The position numbers were made by a program, and so were the translations under genes. A stretch of 64,000 nt of DNA from Lacrimispora sp. BS-2 (GTDB lineage Bacteria; Bacillota; Clostridia; Lachnospirales; Lachnospiraceae), in assembly GCF_040207125.1 (NCBI RefSeq), contig NZ_CP157940.1, forward strand, positions 4,092,001-4,156,000, in the 5' to 3' direction. The notes below the pieces were generated by a model that had not been told where the DNA came from, did not search any database, and was given only the letters and a program-made list of their open reading frames with translations. Positions 8,173 to 16,947 of this stretch are shown here, piece after piece. Numbering within the stretch: the first letter of the stretch is position 1; each line of letters starts with the position of its first letter.

Positions 8173-8205
8173 AAGCTTCCGGCTTTGGAAGCTTTCTATT
8201 TTTTT
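8173..8205 (+). terminator. Intrinsic terminator after glmM
   Basis: Perfect 8-bp stem AAGCTTCC/GGAAGCTT with a 6-nt loop, followed by a T-rich tail. Confidence 0.85.
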
Positions 8206-8219
8206 GCAGTTATGCGTAA

Positions 8220-8248
8220 TTGTAAATCAGGACAATTCATGATATGAT
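8220..8248 (+). promoter_or_regulatory. Promoter of the xpaC-telA operon
   Basis: TTGTAA, 17-nt spacer, TATGAT. The predicted start at about 8255 makes ATG 8258 nearly leaderless and supports the start at 8291. Confidence 0.65.
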
Positions 8249-8290
8249 TAAAGCCTGATGCTACAAATTGTTTTTGGGAGACCAGGATAT

Positions 8291-9583
8291 ATGGATAATA
8301 AAGAATTTTCAAATTTAGGAGACCAGATCAAGGATTCGGTGCAGAATGCCATTGACTCCATGGATTTTAACCAACTGAACAGAACCATATCCGATACGGT
8401 TAATTCTGCCTTAGAGGAAGCCAGAAGCCAGTTTATAAAGGGGGCGGAGTTTGGAAAGAACATATCGCCCGGCAGCTTTAGCAGCCAAAGAACGGTAAGA
8501 ACGGAATCATACCGGAAGACTGAATGGAGCGGATCATCGGTCCAAAGGGGGAGTCATGAAGACGGGCCGGGCTACCGGGCGTTTCAGACCAGCCGGGATG
8601 TTCAGAAAAGAACCGGTGACGGGCAGAGTGAAGTGGTGCAGTTAAATCAGACGGGCCGTGTAGCAGGTATTTTGTATACGGTGTTTGGAAGTATTGGCAT
8701 CGGCATAATCCTGATTCTGCTTTTTGTTGTCTGGATTGTGGCTCTGGTCGTGAAGCCGGTTATCTGGACAGTTGCGGGGGCAACCGTATTCTTACTCTTA
8801 TTAGGCGGCGCCTCCGGTTTCATGCTCCGCACAGGAATCGCCATCCGGGACCGGTTAAAGAGGGCCAGGATTTATGCAAAGCAGTCAGGAAAGCGAATGT
8901 ATTGCAGCATAGAGGAACTGGCAGTAAGCATTGGAAGATCCCGTGATTTTGTATTGAAGGACGTCCAAAAGATGATCAAGCTTAGAATTTTTAAGCAGGC
9001 TTATCTGGATGAACAGAAGACCTGTCTGATCTTAAGCGAATCCACTTACAGGCAGTATCTGGAATGCCAGAAGGCTCTTAAGGAGAGAGAGCTTGAAGAT
9101 GCCAGAGAAAGAGAAAAGGAAGATGCTCCTTCTGAGGAAATAAAACAGATGATGGCCGCCGGCCAGAATTATTTAAGGATATTAAGGGAGGCAAATGATG
9201 CCATTCCGGGAGAAGTGATTTCCCAGAAGATCTCTAATCTGGAGCATGTGATCCGCAGGATTTTTGAATCCGTTTCCAGGCATCCGGTACGGATCGGGGA
9301 GATGGAGCGCTTTATGGAATATTACCTTCCAACAACAGTAAAGCTGGTAAATGCGTACCGTGATTTTGACAGCGTAGGGACCCAGGGAGCCAATATCTCT
9401 TCTGCAAAGGCTGAGATAGAGAGAACTCTTGACACGATAAACCAGGCCTTTGAGCGGCTGCTTGATGATCTTTACCAGGATGCCGCCTTAGATGTTTCCA
9501 CAGATGCGTCAGTGATCCAGACTATGTTAAAAAAGGATGGCTGGGCGGAAAGTGATTTTACAGGAGGTATGAAGAATGAGTAA
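8291..9583 (+). CDS. XpaC-like membrane protein, partner of TelA
   Basis: About 430 residues. A polar N-terminal region (to ~115) precedes two adjacent hydrophobic segments (ILYTVFGSIGIGIILILLFV and a second near residue 165). After these comes a long helical, charged cytoplasmic domain with LAVSIGRSRDFVLKDVQKMI, possibly a helix-turn-helix-like or coiled-coil segment. The layout and its position directly before telA match the XpaC / 5-bromo-4-chloroindolyl phosphate hydrolysis family, whose true role is unknown. An ATG at 8258 is possible, but 8291 has a better ribosome site and distance from the promoter. It overlaps telA by 8 nt. Confidence 0.7.
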   Translation: MDNKEFSNLGDQIKDSVQNAIDSMDFNQLNRTISDTVNSALEEARSQFIKGAEFGKNISPGSFSSQRTVRTESYRKTEWSGSSVQRGSHEDGPGYRAFQTSRDVQKRTGDGQSEVVQLNQTGRVAGILYTVFGSIGIGIILILLFVVWIVALVVKPVIWTVAGATVFLLLLGGASGFMLRTGIAIRDRLKRARIYAKQSGKRMYCSIEELAVSIGRSRDFVLKDVQKMIKLRIFKQAYLDEQKTCLILSESTYRQYLECQKALKERELEDAREREKEDAPSEEIKQMMAAGQNYLRILREANDAIPGEVISQKISNLEHVIRRIFESVSRHPVRIGEMERFMEYYLPTTVKLVNAYRDFDSVGTQGANISSAKAEIERTLDTINQAFERLLDDLYQDAALDVSTDASVIQTMLKKDGWAESDFTGGMKNE

Positions 9584-10733
9584 GGATATTGAAGAGATGT
9601 TAAAGGAAGCGCCGGAACTGACTTTGTCTCCCCTTAGTGCCGGCGGAGTGGAAGAATCCCGGCTGGTACAGACGGAAAGTGTTCTTAAAGAGGTGGAGGA
9701 AGTGCCGGCAGCCGACTTAACGCCGGAAGAAGAAAGACTAGTTACTGACTTTGCGGAAAAGATTGATTTAAGGGATTCCAATCTGATTCTTCAGTATGGA
9801 GCCGGAGCCCAGAAAAAGATTGCCGACTTCTCAGAAGCGGCCCTTGATAATGTAAAGTCCAAGGATCTGGGGGAAGTGGGACAGATCCTGTCAGAGGTGG
9901 TCGTAGAGCTTAAGAGCATTGAGGTGGAAGAAGAGGAAAAGGGTCTTTTCGGTTTTTTCAAAAAAAGTGTAAACCGGGTGGAAGGTATTAAGGCCAGGTA
10001 TGCCACGGCAGAAACCAATGTAAACCAGATCTGCAAGGTCCTTCAGAATCATCAGATCCAGCTGTTAAAGGACATTGCCCTTCTGGATAAAATGTATGAC
10101 TTAAACACTACGTATTTTAAAGAGCTTACCATGTATATCCTGGCGGGGAAAAAGAAGCTTGCCAAGGTGCAGCAGGAAGAACTGCCGGCACTTTTGGAAC
10201 GGGCGGCAAAAACCGGGCTTCCGGAAGATGCCCAGGCAGCCAATGATTTATCTTCCATGCTGAACCGTTTTGAGAAGAAGCTTCATGACCTGGAGCTTAC
10301 CCGCATGATATCCATTCAGATGGCTCCTCAGATCCGTCTGGTCCAGAACAATGATACCTTAATGACGGAAAAGATACAGTCCACCCTGGTGAACACCATT
10401 CCTTTGTGGAAGAGCCAGATGGTGCTTGCCATCGGAATCAGTCATTCCGAGCAGGCGGCAAAGGCTCAGCGGGAAGTGACGGATATGACTAACGAGCTTT
10501 TGAAGAAGAATGCAGAAGTATTAAAGACTGCCACCATTCAGACTGCAAAGGAATCAGAACGGGGAATCGTTGACATGGAGACACTTAAGAAAACCAATGA
10601 ATCCCTTATAACGACTTTGGATGAAGTGGTTCGGATCCAGGCGGAGGGCAGGACAAAACGCCGGGAAGCAGAAGTGGAATTAAGCCGGATGGAAGGCGAG
10701 CTGAAATCCAAGCTTTTACAGCTTAGTAAATAA
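9576..10733 (+). CDS. telA: TelA-type toxic anion resistance protein
   Basis: A 385-residue, almost wholly alpha-helical cytoplasmic protein. The TelA signature is visible: GLFGFFKKSVNRVEGIKARY, then YDLNTTYFKELTMYILAGKKKL and SIQMAPQIRLVQNNDTLMTEKIQ, and a C-terminal helix rich in Lys and Glu. Family members are linked to tellurite and cell-envelope stress resistance, but the biochemical role is unknown. The ATG overlaps the end of the xpaC-like gene (ATGAGTAA), which implies translational coupling. A very strong terminator follows. Confidence 0.88.
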   Translation: MSKDIEEMLKEAPELTLSPLSAGGVEESRLVQTESVLKEVEEVPAADLTPEEERLVTDFAEKIDLRDSNLILQYGAGAQKKIADFSEAALDNVKSKDLGEVGQILSEVVVELKSIEVEEEEKGLFGFFKKSVNRVEGIKARYATAETNVNQICKVLQNHQIQLLKDIALLDKMYDLNTTYFKELTMYILAGKKKLAKVQQEELPALLERAAKTGLPEDAQAANDLSSMLNRFEKKLHDLELTRMISIQMAPQIRLVQNNDTLMTEKIQSTLVNTIPLWKSQMVLAIGISHSEQAAKAQREVTDMTNELLKKNAEVLKTATIQTAKESERGIVDMETLKKTNESLITTLDEVVRIQAEGRTKRREAEVELSRMEGELKSKLLQLSK

Positions 10734-10740
10734 TAAAGGT

Positions 10741-10789
10741 AAAAAAGACTTACAACAGAAAATTAATTTTTCTGTTGTAAGTCTTTTTT
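10741..10789. terminator. Long bidirectional terminator after telA
   Basis: A perfect 22-bp stem (10741-10762 with 10768-10789) around a 5-nt loop. Its ends are an A tract and a T tract, so it can act in both directions. Confidence 0.9.
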
Positions 10790-10803
10790 AGTCGTGCTAT
10801 AAT
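10775..10803 (+). promoter_or_regulatory. leuA promoter nested in the telA terminator
   Basis: TTGTAA at 10775-10780, 17-nt spacer, perfect TATAAT at 10798-10803. The -35 lies inside the right arm of the terminator stem. Confidence 0.75.
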
Positions 10804-10809
10804 AACATA

Positions 10810-11056
10810 ACACTTTACCATGACACACTGTCAGAGTACGGTATGTGATTTTAATGCAAAGGAATGATGAAAGATGGGGTTAGACCTGTAAAAGCCACGT
10901 TGTTCATTGTCAAAAGATACAGCGTGATTTATCGACTCCAAGGCCTGCATTGATTTTTTATGAGGCAGAACATGGACATTTTGTCCTGTTTCAGGAATGA
11001 ATCCGGCAATTTGCCGGACAAAGCAGACGATTAGAGGATAATGGAGGAGATAAAAT
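10810..11056 (+). promoter_or_regulatory. Long 5' leader of leuA, unknown regulatory class
   Basis: About 245 nt separate the predicted transcription start from the leuA ATG. Hairpins can be seen: TGACA-CAC-TGTCA near 10821, and TCCGGC/GCCGGA near 11000 close to the ribosome site. There is no T-box core (the GGTGG...CCGCG type sequence), no long poly-T terminator, and no recognised riboswitch. No leader peptide with a run of Leu codons stands out. A regulatory role is inferred from length and position only. Confidence 0.4.
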
Positions 11057-12724
11057 ATGTTGAATTATCAAAGATATAAAAGAGTACCGGTAGTCAGCTA
11101 TCCGGAGAGACAATGGCCGTGCAATGAGATTAAGAAGGCGCCGATCTGGTGCAGTGTTGATTTAAGGGATGGAAACCAGGCTCTTACGGAGCCTATGGTT
11201 GTGGAAGAGAAGATCGAGATGTTCGATCTCCTGATCCGATTAGGCTTTAAAGAGATTGAGGTCGGTTTTCCGGCAGCTTCCCAGATTGAATTTGATTTCT
11301 TAAGGCAGCTTGTGGAGCGAAAACTGATTCCTGATGACGTGGTCATCCAGGTTTTGGTTCAGTGCAGGGAGCATCTGATCAAGAGGACTTTTGAAGCCCT
11401 TCAGGGAGTTAAGAAGGCGATTGTACATATCTACAATTCCACTTCAACTCTTCAGCGGGATGTAGTTTTTGGCAAGGGAAGGGAAGAGATTAGGGAGATC
11501 GCTATAAAGGGTACGGAATGGGTAAAGCAGTATATGCAGGAATTTGACGGTGAAGTGATTCTTGAATATTCACCGGAAAGCTTTACAGGAACAGAGCTGG
11601 ATTTTGCTCTGGATATTTGTACAGCTGTCCAGAAAACCTGGGAAGCATCACCGGAAAAGAAAATTATCTTCAACCTTCCTTCTACTGTGGAGATGACCAC
11701 TCCTAACGTTTATGCAGATCAGATCGAATGGATGAACACTCATTTCAAGAACCGTGACAGCATTATTTTAAGCGTACATCCCCACAATGACCGGGGAACC
11801 GGAATTGCAGCCACAGAGCTTGCCCTGTTAGCAGGTGCAGATCGGGTGGAGGGCACGCTTTTAGGAAACGGCGAACGGACCGGAAATGTGGATGTTTTAA
11901 CAGTCGCATATAACATGTTCTCTCACGGAATCAATCCGGAACTTCATATTGAAAATATCCGTGAGATCGTTGACATCTATGAGCGTTGTACCAAGATGGA
12001 AGTGGAGCCAAGACATCCATATGCAGGAAAGCTTGTCTTTACCGCTTTTTCCGGTTCCCACCAGGATGCCATCAACAAAGGCATGCAGGCCATGCGGGAC
12101 AGAAAGAATGTTTACTGGGAGGTTCCTTACCTTCCCATCGATCCGTCGGACATTGGCAGGCAGTATGAGCCTATCGTGCGGATCAACAGCCAGTCCGGCA
12201 AGGGCGGCGTAGCATTTGTCATGGATACCTTCTACGGCTTCAAGCTTCCAAAGGGTATGCATAAGGAGTTTGCAGATGTGATCCAGGCGATTTCCGAAAA
12301 GCAGGGTGAGGTTGCTCCTGAGCAGATCATGGAAGAGTTTAAGAGCAACTACTCAGAGAAGAAAGAGCCCATCCATTTCCGCAAATCCCAGATTACGGAA
12401 GCAGATGACGATACGGCATTCTCCACGGCGGCAAAAGTCCGCTACACCGATCACGGCGTAGAGAAAATCTTTGAAGGCGTTGGAAACGGACCTATTGATG
12501 CGGTACAAAAAGGGCTGGAAAAAGAACTTGGCATTGAGATCAGGGTTCTGGACTACTACGAACATGCCCTTACTTCAGGATCCGGAGCACAGGCGGCCTC
12601 CTATATTCACCTCCTTGATGTGAAGACAGGAAAAGCTACCTATGGTGTGGGTATCAGTTCCAACATTACAAGAGCGTCTATCCGCGGAATCTTCAGTGCG
12701 GTCAACCGGTTATTCTATTCATAA
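11057..12724 (+). CDS. leuA: 2-isopropylmalate synthase (long form)
   Basis: A 555-residue enzyme that condenses acetyl-CoA with 2-oxoisovalerate, the first step of leucine synthesis. The DRE-TIM barrel shows SVDLRDGNQAL at the N terminus, the HPHNDRGTG metal site and GNGERTGNVDV. A C-terminal LeuA dimer/allosteric domain (from ~430) contains ALTSGSGAQAASYIHL. The length and start (MLNYQRYKRVP) fit the actinobacterial/clostridial long form. GGAGGAGA precedes the ATG. It is monocistronic with its own promoter, a long leader and a terminator. Confidence 0.95.
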   Translation: MLNYQRYKRVPVVSYPERQWPCNEIKKAPIWCSVDLRDGNQALTEPMVVEEKIEMFDLLIRLGFKEIEVGFPAASQIEFDFLRQLVERKLIPDDVVIQVLVQCREHLIKRTFEALQGVKKAIVHIYNSTSTLQRDVVFGKGREEIREIAIKGTEWVKQYMQEFDGEVILEYSPESFTGTELDFALDICTAVQKTWEASPEKKIIFNLPSTVEMTTPNVYADQIEWMNTHFKNRDSIILSVHPHNDRGTGIAATELALLAGADRVEGTLLGNGERTGNVDVLTVAYNMFSHGINPELHIENIREIVDIYERCTKMEVEPRHPYAGKLVFTAFSGSHQDAINKGMQAMRDRKNVYWEVPYLPIDPSDIGRQYEPIVRINSQSGKGGVAFVMDTFYGFKLPKGMHKEFADVIQAISEKQGEVAPEQIMEEFKSNYSEKKEPIHFRKSQITEADDDTAFSTAAKVRYTDHGVEKIFEGVGNGPIDAVQKGLEKELGIEIRVLDYYEHALTSGSGAQAASYIHLLDVKTGKATYGVGISSNITRASIRGIFSAVNRLFYS

Positions 12725-12730
12725 CATAAA

Positions 12731-12765
12731 GGGGTCAGCCTTTGATAAAGGCTGGCCCTGTTTTT
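12731..12765 (+). terminator. Intrinsic terminator after leuA
   Basis: GGGTCAGCCTTT pairs with AAAGGCTGGCCC (one G-U) around GATA, then TG and a five-T run. Confidence 0.85.
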
Positions 12766-12812
12766 ATGTTCTGGGGGGATTTTCCATAAAACCCGGGATT
12801 TTGCAAGAAGAA

Positions 12813-12841
12813 TTTACTTTTCCCGGTGACTTTAGTATAAT
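12813..12841 (+). promoter_or_regulatory. Promoter P1 (glf), member of a shared promoter family
   Basis: TTTACT, 17-nt spacer, TATAAT. It shares the TTTACTTTT start and TAG before the -10 with P2-P4. Confidence 0.7.
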
Positions 12842-12877
12842 GGAGACAGTTTATAACCGAGACAGGAGAATGGAGCT

Positions 12878-13978
12878 ATGAAAAAGTATGATTATGTGCT
12901 GGTAGGCAGCGGCCTTTATTCCGGTGTATTTGCATATCTAGTCGGCAAAAAAGGAAAAAAGTGTCTTGTGGTAGAGAAAAGAAACCACATCGGAGGCAAC
13001 ATTTACTGCGAAGAAATAGAAGGGATCCACGTACACAGCTACGGAGCCCATATTTTCCATACCAGCAACCGTAAGGTCTGGCAGTTCGTAAATGAACTGG
13101 CAGAGTTTAACCGCTATACCAACAGCCCGGTGGCAAATTTTAAGGGTGAAATGTATAACATGCCCTTTAATATGAATACCTTCAGCAAGATGTGGGGGAT
13201 ATCTACTCCGGCAGAGGCAAAGGCTATCATCGAGGAGCAGAAGGCGTCTGTTACCGGGGAGCCTGAAAACCTGGAGGAGCAGGCCATCAGCCTTGTGGGT
13301 ACGGATATTTATGAAAAGCTGGTAAAGGGGTATACGGAAAAGCAGTGGGGCAGGGATTGTAAGGAGCTTCCGGCCTTTATCATCAAGCGCCTTCCCGTGC
13401 GTTTTACCTATGATAATAACTATTTTAATGACTTATACCAGGGTATCCCCATCGGAGGATACAATGTGATCATGGAAAAGCTTCTTGAAGGATGCGATGT
13501 GGAAACAGGCGTTGATTATCTGGAAAATAAGGAGTATTATGACGGGCTGGGAGAAAAGGTCGTATATACAGGAACCATAGATGGTTACTATGGGTATCAG
13601 TACGGCAAGTTGGAATACAGGAGCCTGCGGTTTGAGACAGAGGTCGTGGATACGGATAATTACCAGGGCGTAGCTGTGGTCAACTACACGGACCGGGAAA
13701 CACCTTACACCAGGATCATTGAGCATAAGCATTTTGAATTCGGGACCCAGCCAAAATCTGTAATTACCCGGGAATATCCGGTGGACTGGAGCGAGGGAAT
13801 GGAGCCATATTATCCGGTTAATAATGAAAGAAATCAGGAATTATATTTAAAATATGCCGCACTGGCTGAGAAAGAAGACCAGGTGATTTTCGGCGGACGG
13901 TTAGGTGAATATAAATACTACGATATGGACAAGGTCATTGAATCAGCCATGAGCCGGGTAGAAAAGGAATTGGGTTAA
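12878..13978 (+). CDS. glf: UDP-galactopyranose mutase
   Basis: A 366-residue FAD-dependent enzyme that interconverts UDP-galactopyranose and UDP-galactofuranose. The N-terminal dinucleotide-binding region reads YDYVLVGSGLYSGVFAY, and then come RNHIGGNIY, the YGAHIFHTSN segment, YTEKQWGRD and, near the end, GGRLGEYKYYDMD, all diagnostic. Its presence predicts galactofuranose in a surface polymer. The ATG follows ATGGAGCT. It is the first gene of the glycan block and has its own promoter. Confidence 0.94.
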   Translation: MKKYDYVLVGSGLYSGVFAYLVGKKGKKCLVVEKRNHIGGNIYCEEIEGIHVHSYGAHIFHTSNRKVWQFVNELAEFNRYTNSPVANFKGEMYNMPFNMNTFSKMWGISTPAEAKAIIEEQKASVTGEPENLEEQAISLVGTDIYEKLVKGYTEKQWGRDCKELPAFIIKRLPVRFTYDNNYFNDLYQGIPIGGYNVIMEKLLEGCDVETGVDYLENKEYYDGLGEKVVYTGTIDGYYGYQYGKLEYRSLRFETEVVDTDNYQGVAVVNYTDRETPYTRIIEHKHFEFGTQPKSVITREYPVDWSEGMEPYYPVNNERNQELYLKYAALAEKEDQVIFGGRLGEYKYYDMDKVIESAMSRVEKELG

Positions 13979-13999
13979 TCCTGCTTACGGGCCAAGCTG

Positions 14000-14028
14000 T
14001 TTACTTTTTATGGCGGATATAGTACAAT
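14000..14028 (+). promoter_or_regulatory. Promoter P2 of the GT8-GT2 operon
   Basis: TTTACT (14000-14005), 17-nt spacer, TACAAT (14023-14028). The spacer end GGATATAG is nearly the same in P3 and P4. Confidence 0.7.
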
Positions 14029-14087
14029 ACTACGGAACCAGGGCTGGAATTGCAATGCCCTGAAACGTGGGTCAACTGGAGGAATCT

Positions 14088-15065
14088 ATGAACGTTGTAT
14101 ACGCTTCCAACGATAATTATGCCAGACATCTGGCCGTATCCCTTTATTCCCTTTTGGATCATAACAGGGACATGGGAGACATCCATATATATGTTTTATC
14201 CATGAGCCTTTCAGAAGGGACGAAAGAACGGCTTAAGACCGTGGCAGACGGGTTTGGACGTGAGCTGACGGTCGTAGAGCTGGGAAATTTAAAGGAGCGC
14301 TTTTCTTATGAGGTGGATACGGGCGGCTTTGATTTAAGTATTATGGCCCGGCTGTTCGTAGGAGAGGTTCTCCCGGAGGAGACAGACCGGGTGCTGTATT
14401 TAGACTGTGATACAGTGGTGCTTTCCTCTTTAAGAAGGCTGTGGGAAACGGATTTGAAGTCTTTCCTTTTAGGTGCGGTGATGGAGCCTACCATATACCC
14501 TTCCATTAAAGAAGATATCGGTCTTTTGCCGTCAGAGCCTTATTATAATTCCGGCGTCCTTCTCATTGATATGAACCGTTGGAGGGAGGAAAACGCCCAG
14601 AAGCTGCTTCTGGATTTTTACTGCTCCAAGGGAGGCAAGCTGTTTGCAGGGGATCAGGACACCATTAACGGAGCACTGAAGGGGAGGATCAAGCCATTGT
14701 CTCCCAGGTATAACTTTTTTACTAATTACCGCTATTACCGGTACAGCCATCTGGTAGGGCTGTCCCCTGTTTATGGAAAGCTTGGGTCAAAAGGGTTTAA
14801 AGAGGCAAAGAAACATCCTGCCATCCTGCATTTTATGGGGGATGAAAGACCCTGGAAAGTAGGGAATTTAAACCATTACCGCAGGGCTTACGACTATTAT
14901 CTCTCCCTTACCCCATGGGCAGGAACGCCGAAGGAAAAGGGAAGCCGGCTTTATATGGCCGCCTATCATCTGATGGATTACGCCACCTTTATATGTCCGC
15001 CTGTGAGGGATTTTGTAAGCGCCAGGTTTGGAATGCAGGTGATCAATTCCAGAAAGGGTTCTTAA
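14088..15065 (+). CDS. Family 8 glycosyltransferase
   Basis: About 325 residues with the retaining GT8 fold. It begins MNVVYASNDNYARHLAVSLYSLL and has the DXD metal motif in LYLDCDTVV, then YYNSGVLLIDMNRWR, FAGDQDTIN and ILHFMGDERPWK, which are hallmarks of LPS-type galactosyl/glucosyltransferases. It would transfer Glc or Gal from a UDP-sugar to a surface glycan. ATG 14088 follows TGGAGGA; the open frame reaches a GTG at 14067. It leads a run of closely spaced glycosyltransferases. Confidence 0.9.
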   Translation: MNVVYASNDNYARHLAVSLYSLLDHNRDMGDIHIYVLSMSLSEGTKERLKTVADGFGRELTVVELGNLKERFSYEVDTGGFDLSIMARLFVGEVLPEETDRVLYLDCDTVVLSSLRRLWETDLKSFLLGAVMEPTIYPSIKEDIGLLPSEPYYNSGVLLIDMNRWREENAQKLLLDFYCSKGGKLFAGDQDTINGALKGRIKPLSPRYNFFTNYRYYRYSHLVGLSPVYGKLGSKGFKEAKKHPAILHFMGDERPWKVGNLNHYRRAYDYYLSLTPWAGTPKEKGSRLYMAAYHLMDYATFICPPVRDFVSARFGMQVINSRKGS

Positions 15066-15077
15066 AGAGGAGCAGAT

Positions 15078-15959
15078 ATGAACATTAGCTGTATCATTCT
15101 CAATTATAATGACGCGGAAACCACCATAAGTCTGGTAAATTCCATGGTAAATTATGAAATCCTGGATTCCATTATAATCGTGGACAACTGTTCCACCGAT
15201 GATTCTGCCTTAAGACTTCAAACGGTTGCCGGTGGAAAGGTTCATTTTATCTCCACGGAAAAAAACGGAGGATACGGTTATGGCAATAATCAGGGAATCC
15301 GGTATGCTTATGGGACCCTTCACGCTTCCCATGTGCTGATAGCAAATCCTGATGTAAAGGTCACAGAGGAATGCATACAGGCCATGAAGGATTCCTTTTT
15401 AAAGATAAGCCGGCTGGGAGTTGCGGCGGCAGTCACCAGGGATGGGACAGGAAAGGTGGCGCTGTCAAGCTGGCGTCTTAACGGTCTTTTAGGAGACCTT
15501 TTGGATACCGGCCTTATTACCAGACGGATTTTTGCACCCTGGCTTAATGACCGGCCGGAATTAAAGACGGATTCTAAAAAGGAGCGGTACGTTTACGTAG
15601 ATGCCGTGCTTGGCTCTCTTTTTATGGCGGATATTCATGCCCTGATGGAATGCGGTCTTTATGATGAAGATGTTTTTCTATATTATGAAGAGAAAATTCT
15701 CGGATTTCAGATGAAGAAAAAGGGGTACGGAACAGTGCTTCTCCTGAATAAGTCCTATGTACATCTTCATTCTGTGTCCATTAATAAGAATGTGAAATCC
15801 ATTTTAAAGAAGCAGGCCCTTCTTCATAAGAGCAAGCTTCACTATTATAAAAAATATCTGGGAATCAACCGGTTCCAGGAATGTCTGGTAAAGGCTTTCC
15901 TGGCATTTCTCATGGCTGAAATCTGGTTTCTGACTGAGATCCTGGGATTGTCCTGGTAA
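15078..15959 (+). CDS. Family 2 glycosyltransferase (rhamnosyltransferase-like)
   Basis: A 293-residue GT-A enzyme. It has SCIILNYNDAETT and the first acidic motif IIVDNCSTDDS, then KNGGYGYGNNQGI and the second motif IANPDVKV. The acceptor region is GLYDEDVFLYYEEKILGFQMKKKGY. These features fit the WbbL/rhamnosyltransferase type of GT2. A hydrophobic C-terminal stretch may touch the membrane. The gene starts 12 nt after the GT8 gene with AGAGGAG, so the two are co-translated. Confidence 0.88.
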   Translation: MNISCIILNYNDAETTISLVNSMVNYEILDSIIIVDNCSTDDSALRLQTVAGGKVHFISTEKNGGYGYGNNQGIRYAYGTLHASHVLIANPDVKVTEECIQAMKDSFLKISRLGVAAAVTRDGTGKVALSSWRLNGLLGDLLDTGLITRRIFAPWLNDRPELKTDSKKERYVYVDAVLGSLFMADIHALMECGLYDEDVFLYYEEKILGFQMKKKGYGTVLLLNKSYVHLHSVSINKNVKSILKKQALLHKSKLHYYKKYLGINRFQECLVKAFLAFLMAEIWFLTEILGLSW

Positions 15960-16005
15960 GTTTTGCCCAAAAAGCATGGGCGGGAAGAGGAAAGAGGGAA
16001 GGCTT

Positions 16006-16926
16006 ATGGTGTCGGTGCTTCTTGCATCCTACAACGGAGAAAAATATATACGGGAGCAGCTGGATTCCATTATAGGCCAGACATTTTCTGATCTGTCCGT
16101 CGTGATTTCCGATGATCTTTCTACAGATGGGACTCCTGCCATTATCCGGGAATATGAAGAGCAACATCCTGGCCGGGTAAGGAGTTTAAAGAACAGGGAA
16201 AGGTCTGGCAGCGCCCAGAATAATTTCTTTCGCCTGCTGACTTCGGTGTCTGATGAGTATGTCATGCTTTGTGACCAGGATGATGTGTGGCTTCCAGATA
16301 AGACAGAAATCACTTTGAGGGAAATGAAGCGGCTGGAGGCGGAATGGGGAGCAGAGGTTCCCCTGCTGGTCCACGGAGATTTATCGGTTACCGATAAGAC
16401 GGGCAATATTCTTCACAAATCCATGGCAGAATACCAGAAGATCGCGGTTCATGATAACCGGTTCAGTCATTATCTGGTTGAGAACAACATTACCGGGAAT
16501 ACGGTCATGATCAACAGGGCCTTTTTGCGGTTCTTTGCTGAGATTCCAAAGGAATGCGTCATGCATGACTGGTGGCTGGGACTTCTGGCAAGCTGTTTTG
16601 GAAGAATATCCTACATTGACCGTCCCCTGGTCTTATACCGGCAGCATGGGGAAAATCAGATGGGATCTAAAAGCGGTAAGGAGCAGTATGCGGAGCGGAT
16701 CCTGAATCAGGACAGGATCCGGGAAAATTACAGGAAAATGTTTGTGCAGGCACAGATGTTTTTAAAACTCTATGGAAATCAGATGTCCAGGGAGCAGAAA
16801 GCGGTTCTGGAGCATTTTACCGGACTGCCCGGAAAAAACAGAGTGGAAAAGATTTATACTATTTGGAAATACAAATTAATGAAAAGCACCCATATGCGGA
16901 CGCTGGGCCAGATGTTTTCCATCTGA
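16006..16926 (+). CDS. Family 2 glycosyltransferase (RgpB-like)
   Basis: About 306 residues. It starts MVSVLLASYNGEKYIREQL and has ISDDLSTDGT, the DXD-like LCDQDDVWLPDK and, later, MHDWWLGLLAS with LVLYRQHGENQMG. This order is typical of streptococcal RgpB-type rhamnosyltransferases. I use ATG 16006, which is preceded by AGAGGGAAG, and not the frame start at 15976. It is 46 nt from the preceding GT2 gene and 21 nt from the following aminotransferase. Confidence 0.88.
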   Translation: MVSVLLASYNGEKYIREQLDSIIGQTFSDLSVVISDDLSTDGTPAIIREYEEQHPGRVRSLKNRERSGSAQNNFFRLLTSVSDEYVMLCDQDDVWLPDKTEITLREMKRLEAEWGAEVPLLVHGDLSVTDKTGNILHKSMAEYQKIAVHDNRFSHYLVENNITGNTVMINRAFLRFFAEIPKECVMHDWWLGLLASCFGRISYIDRPLVLYRQHGENQMGSKSGKEQYAERILNQDRIRENYRKMFVQAQMFLKLYGNQMSREQKAVLEHFTGLPGKNRVEKIYTIWKYKLMKSTHMRTLGQMFSI

Positions 16927-16947
16927 CCGGGAAATGGAGGATAACGC

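Noticed and set aside
10810..11056. T-box or other known riboswitch before leuA
   Set aside because: No T-box core sequence, antiterminator or terminator pair and no recognised riboswitch consensus; kept only as an unclassified leader.
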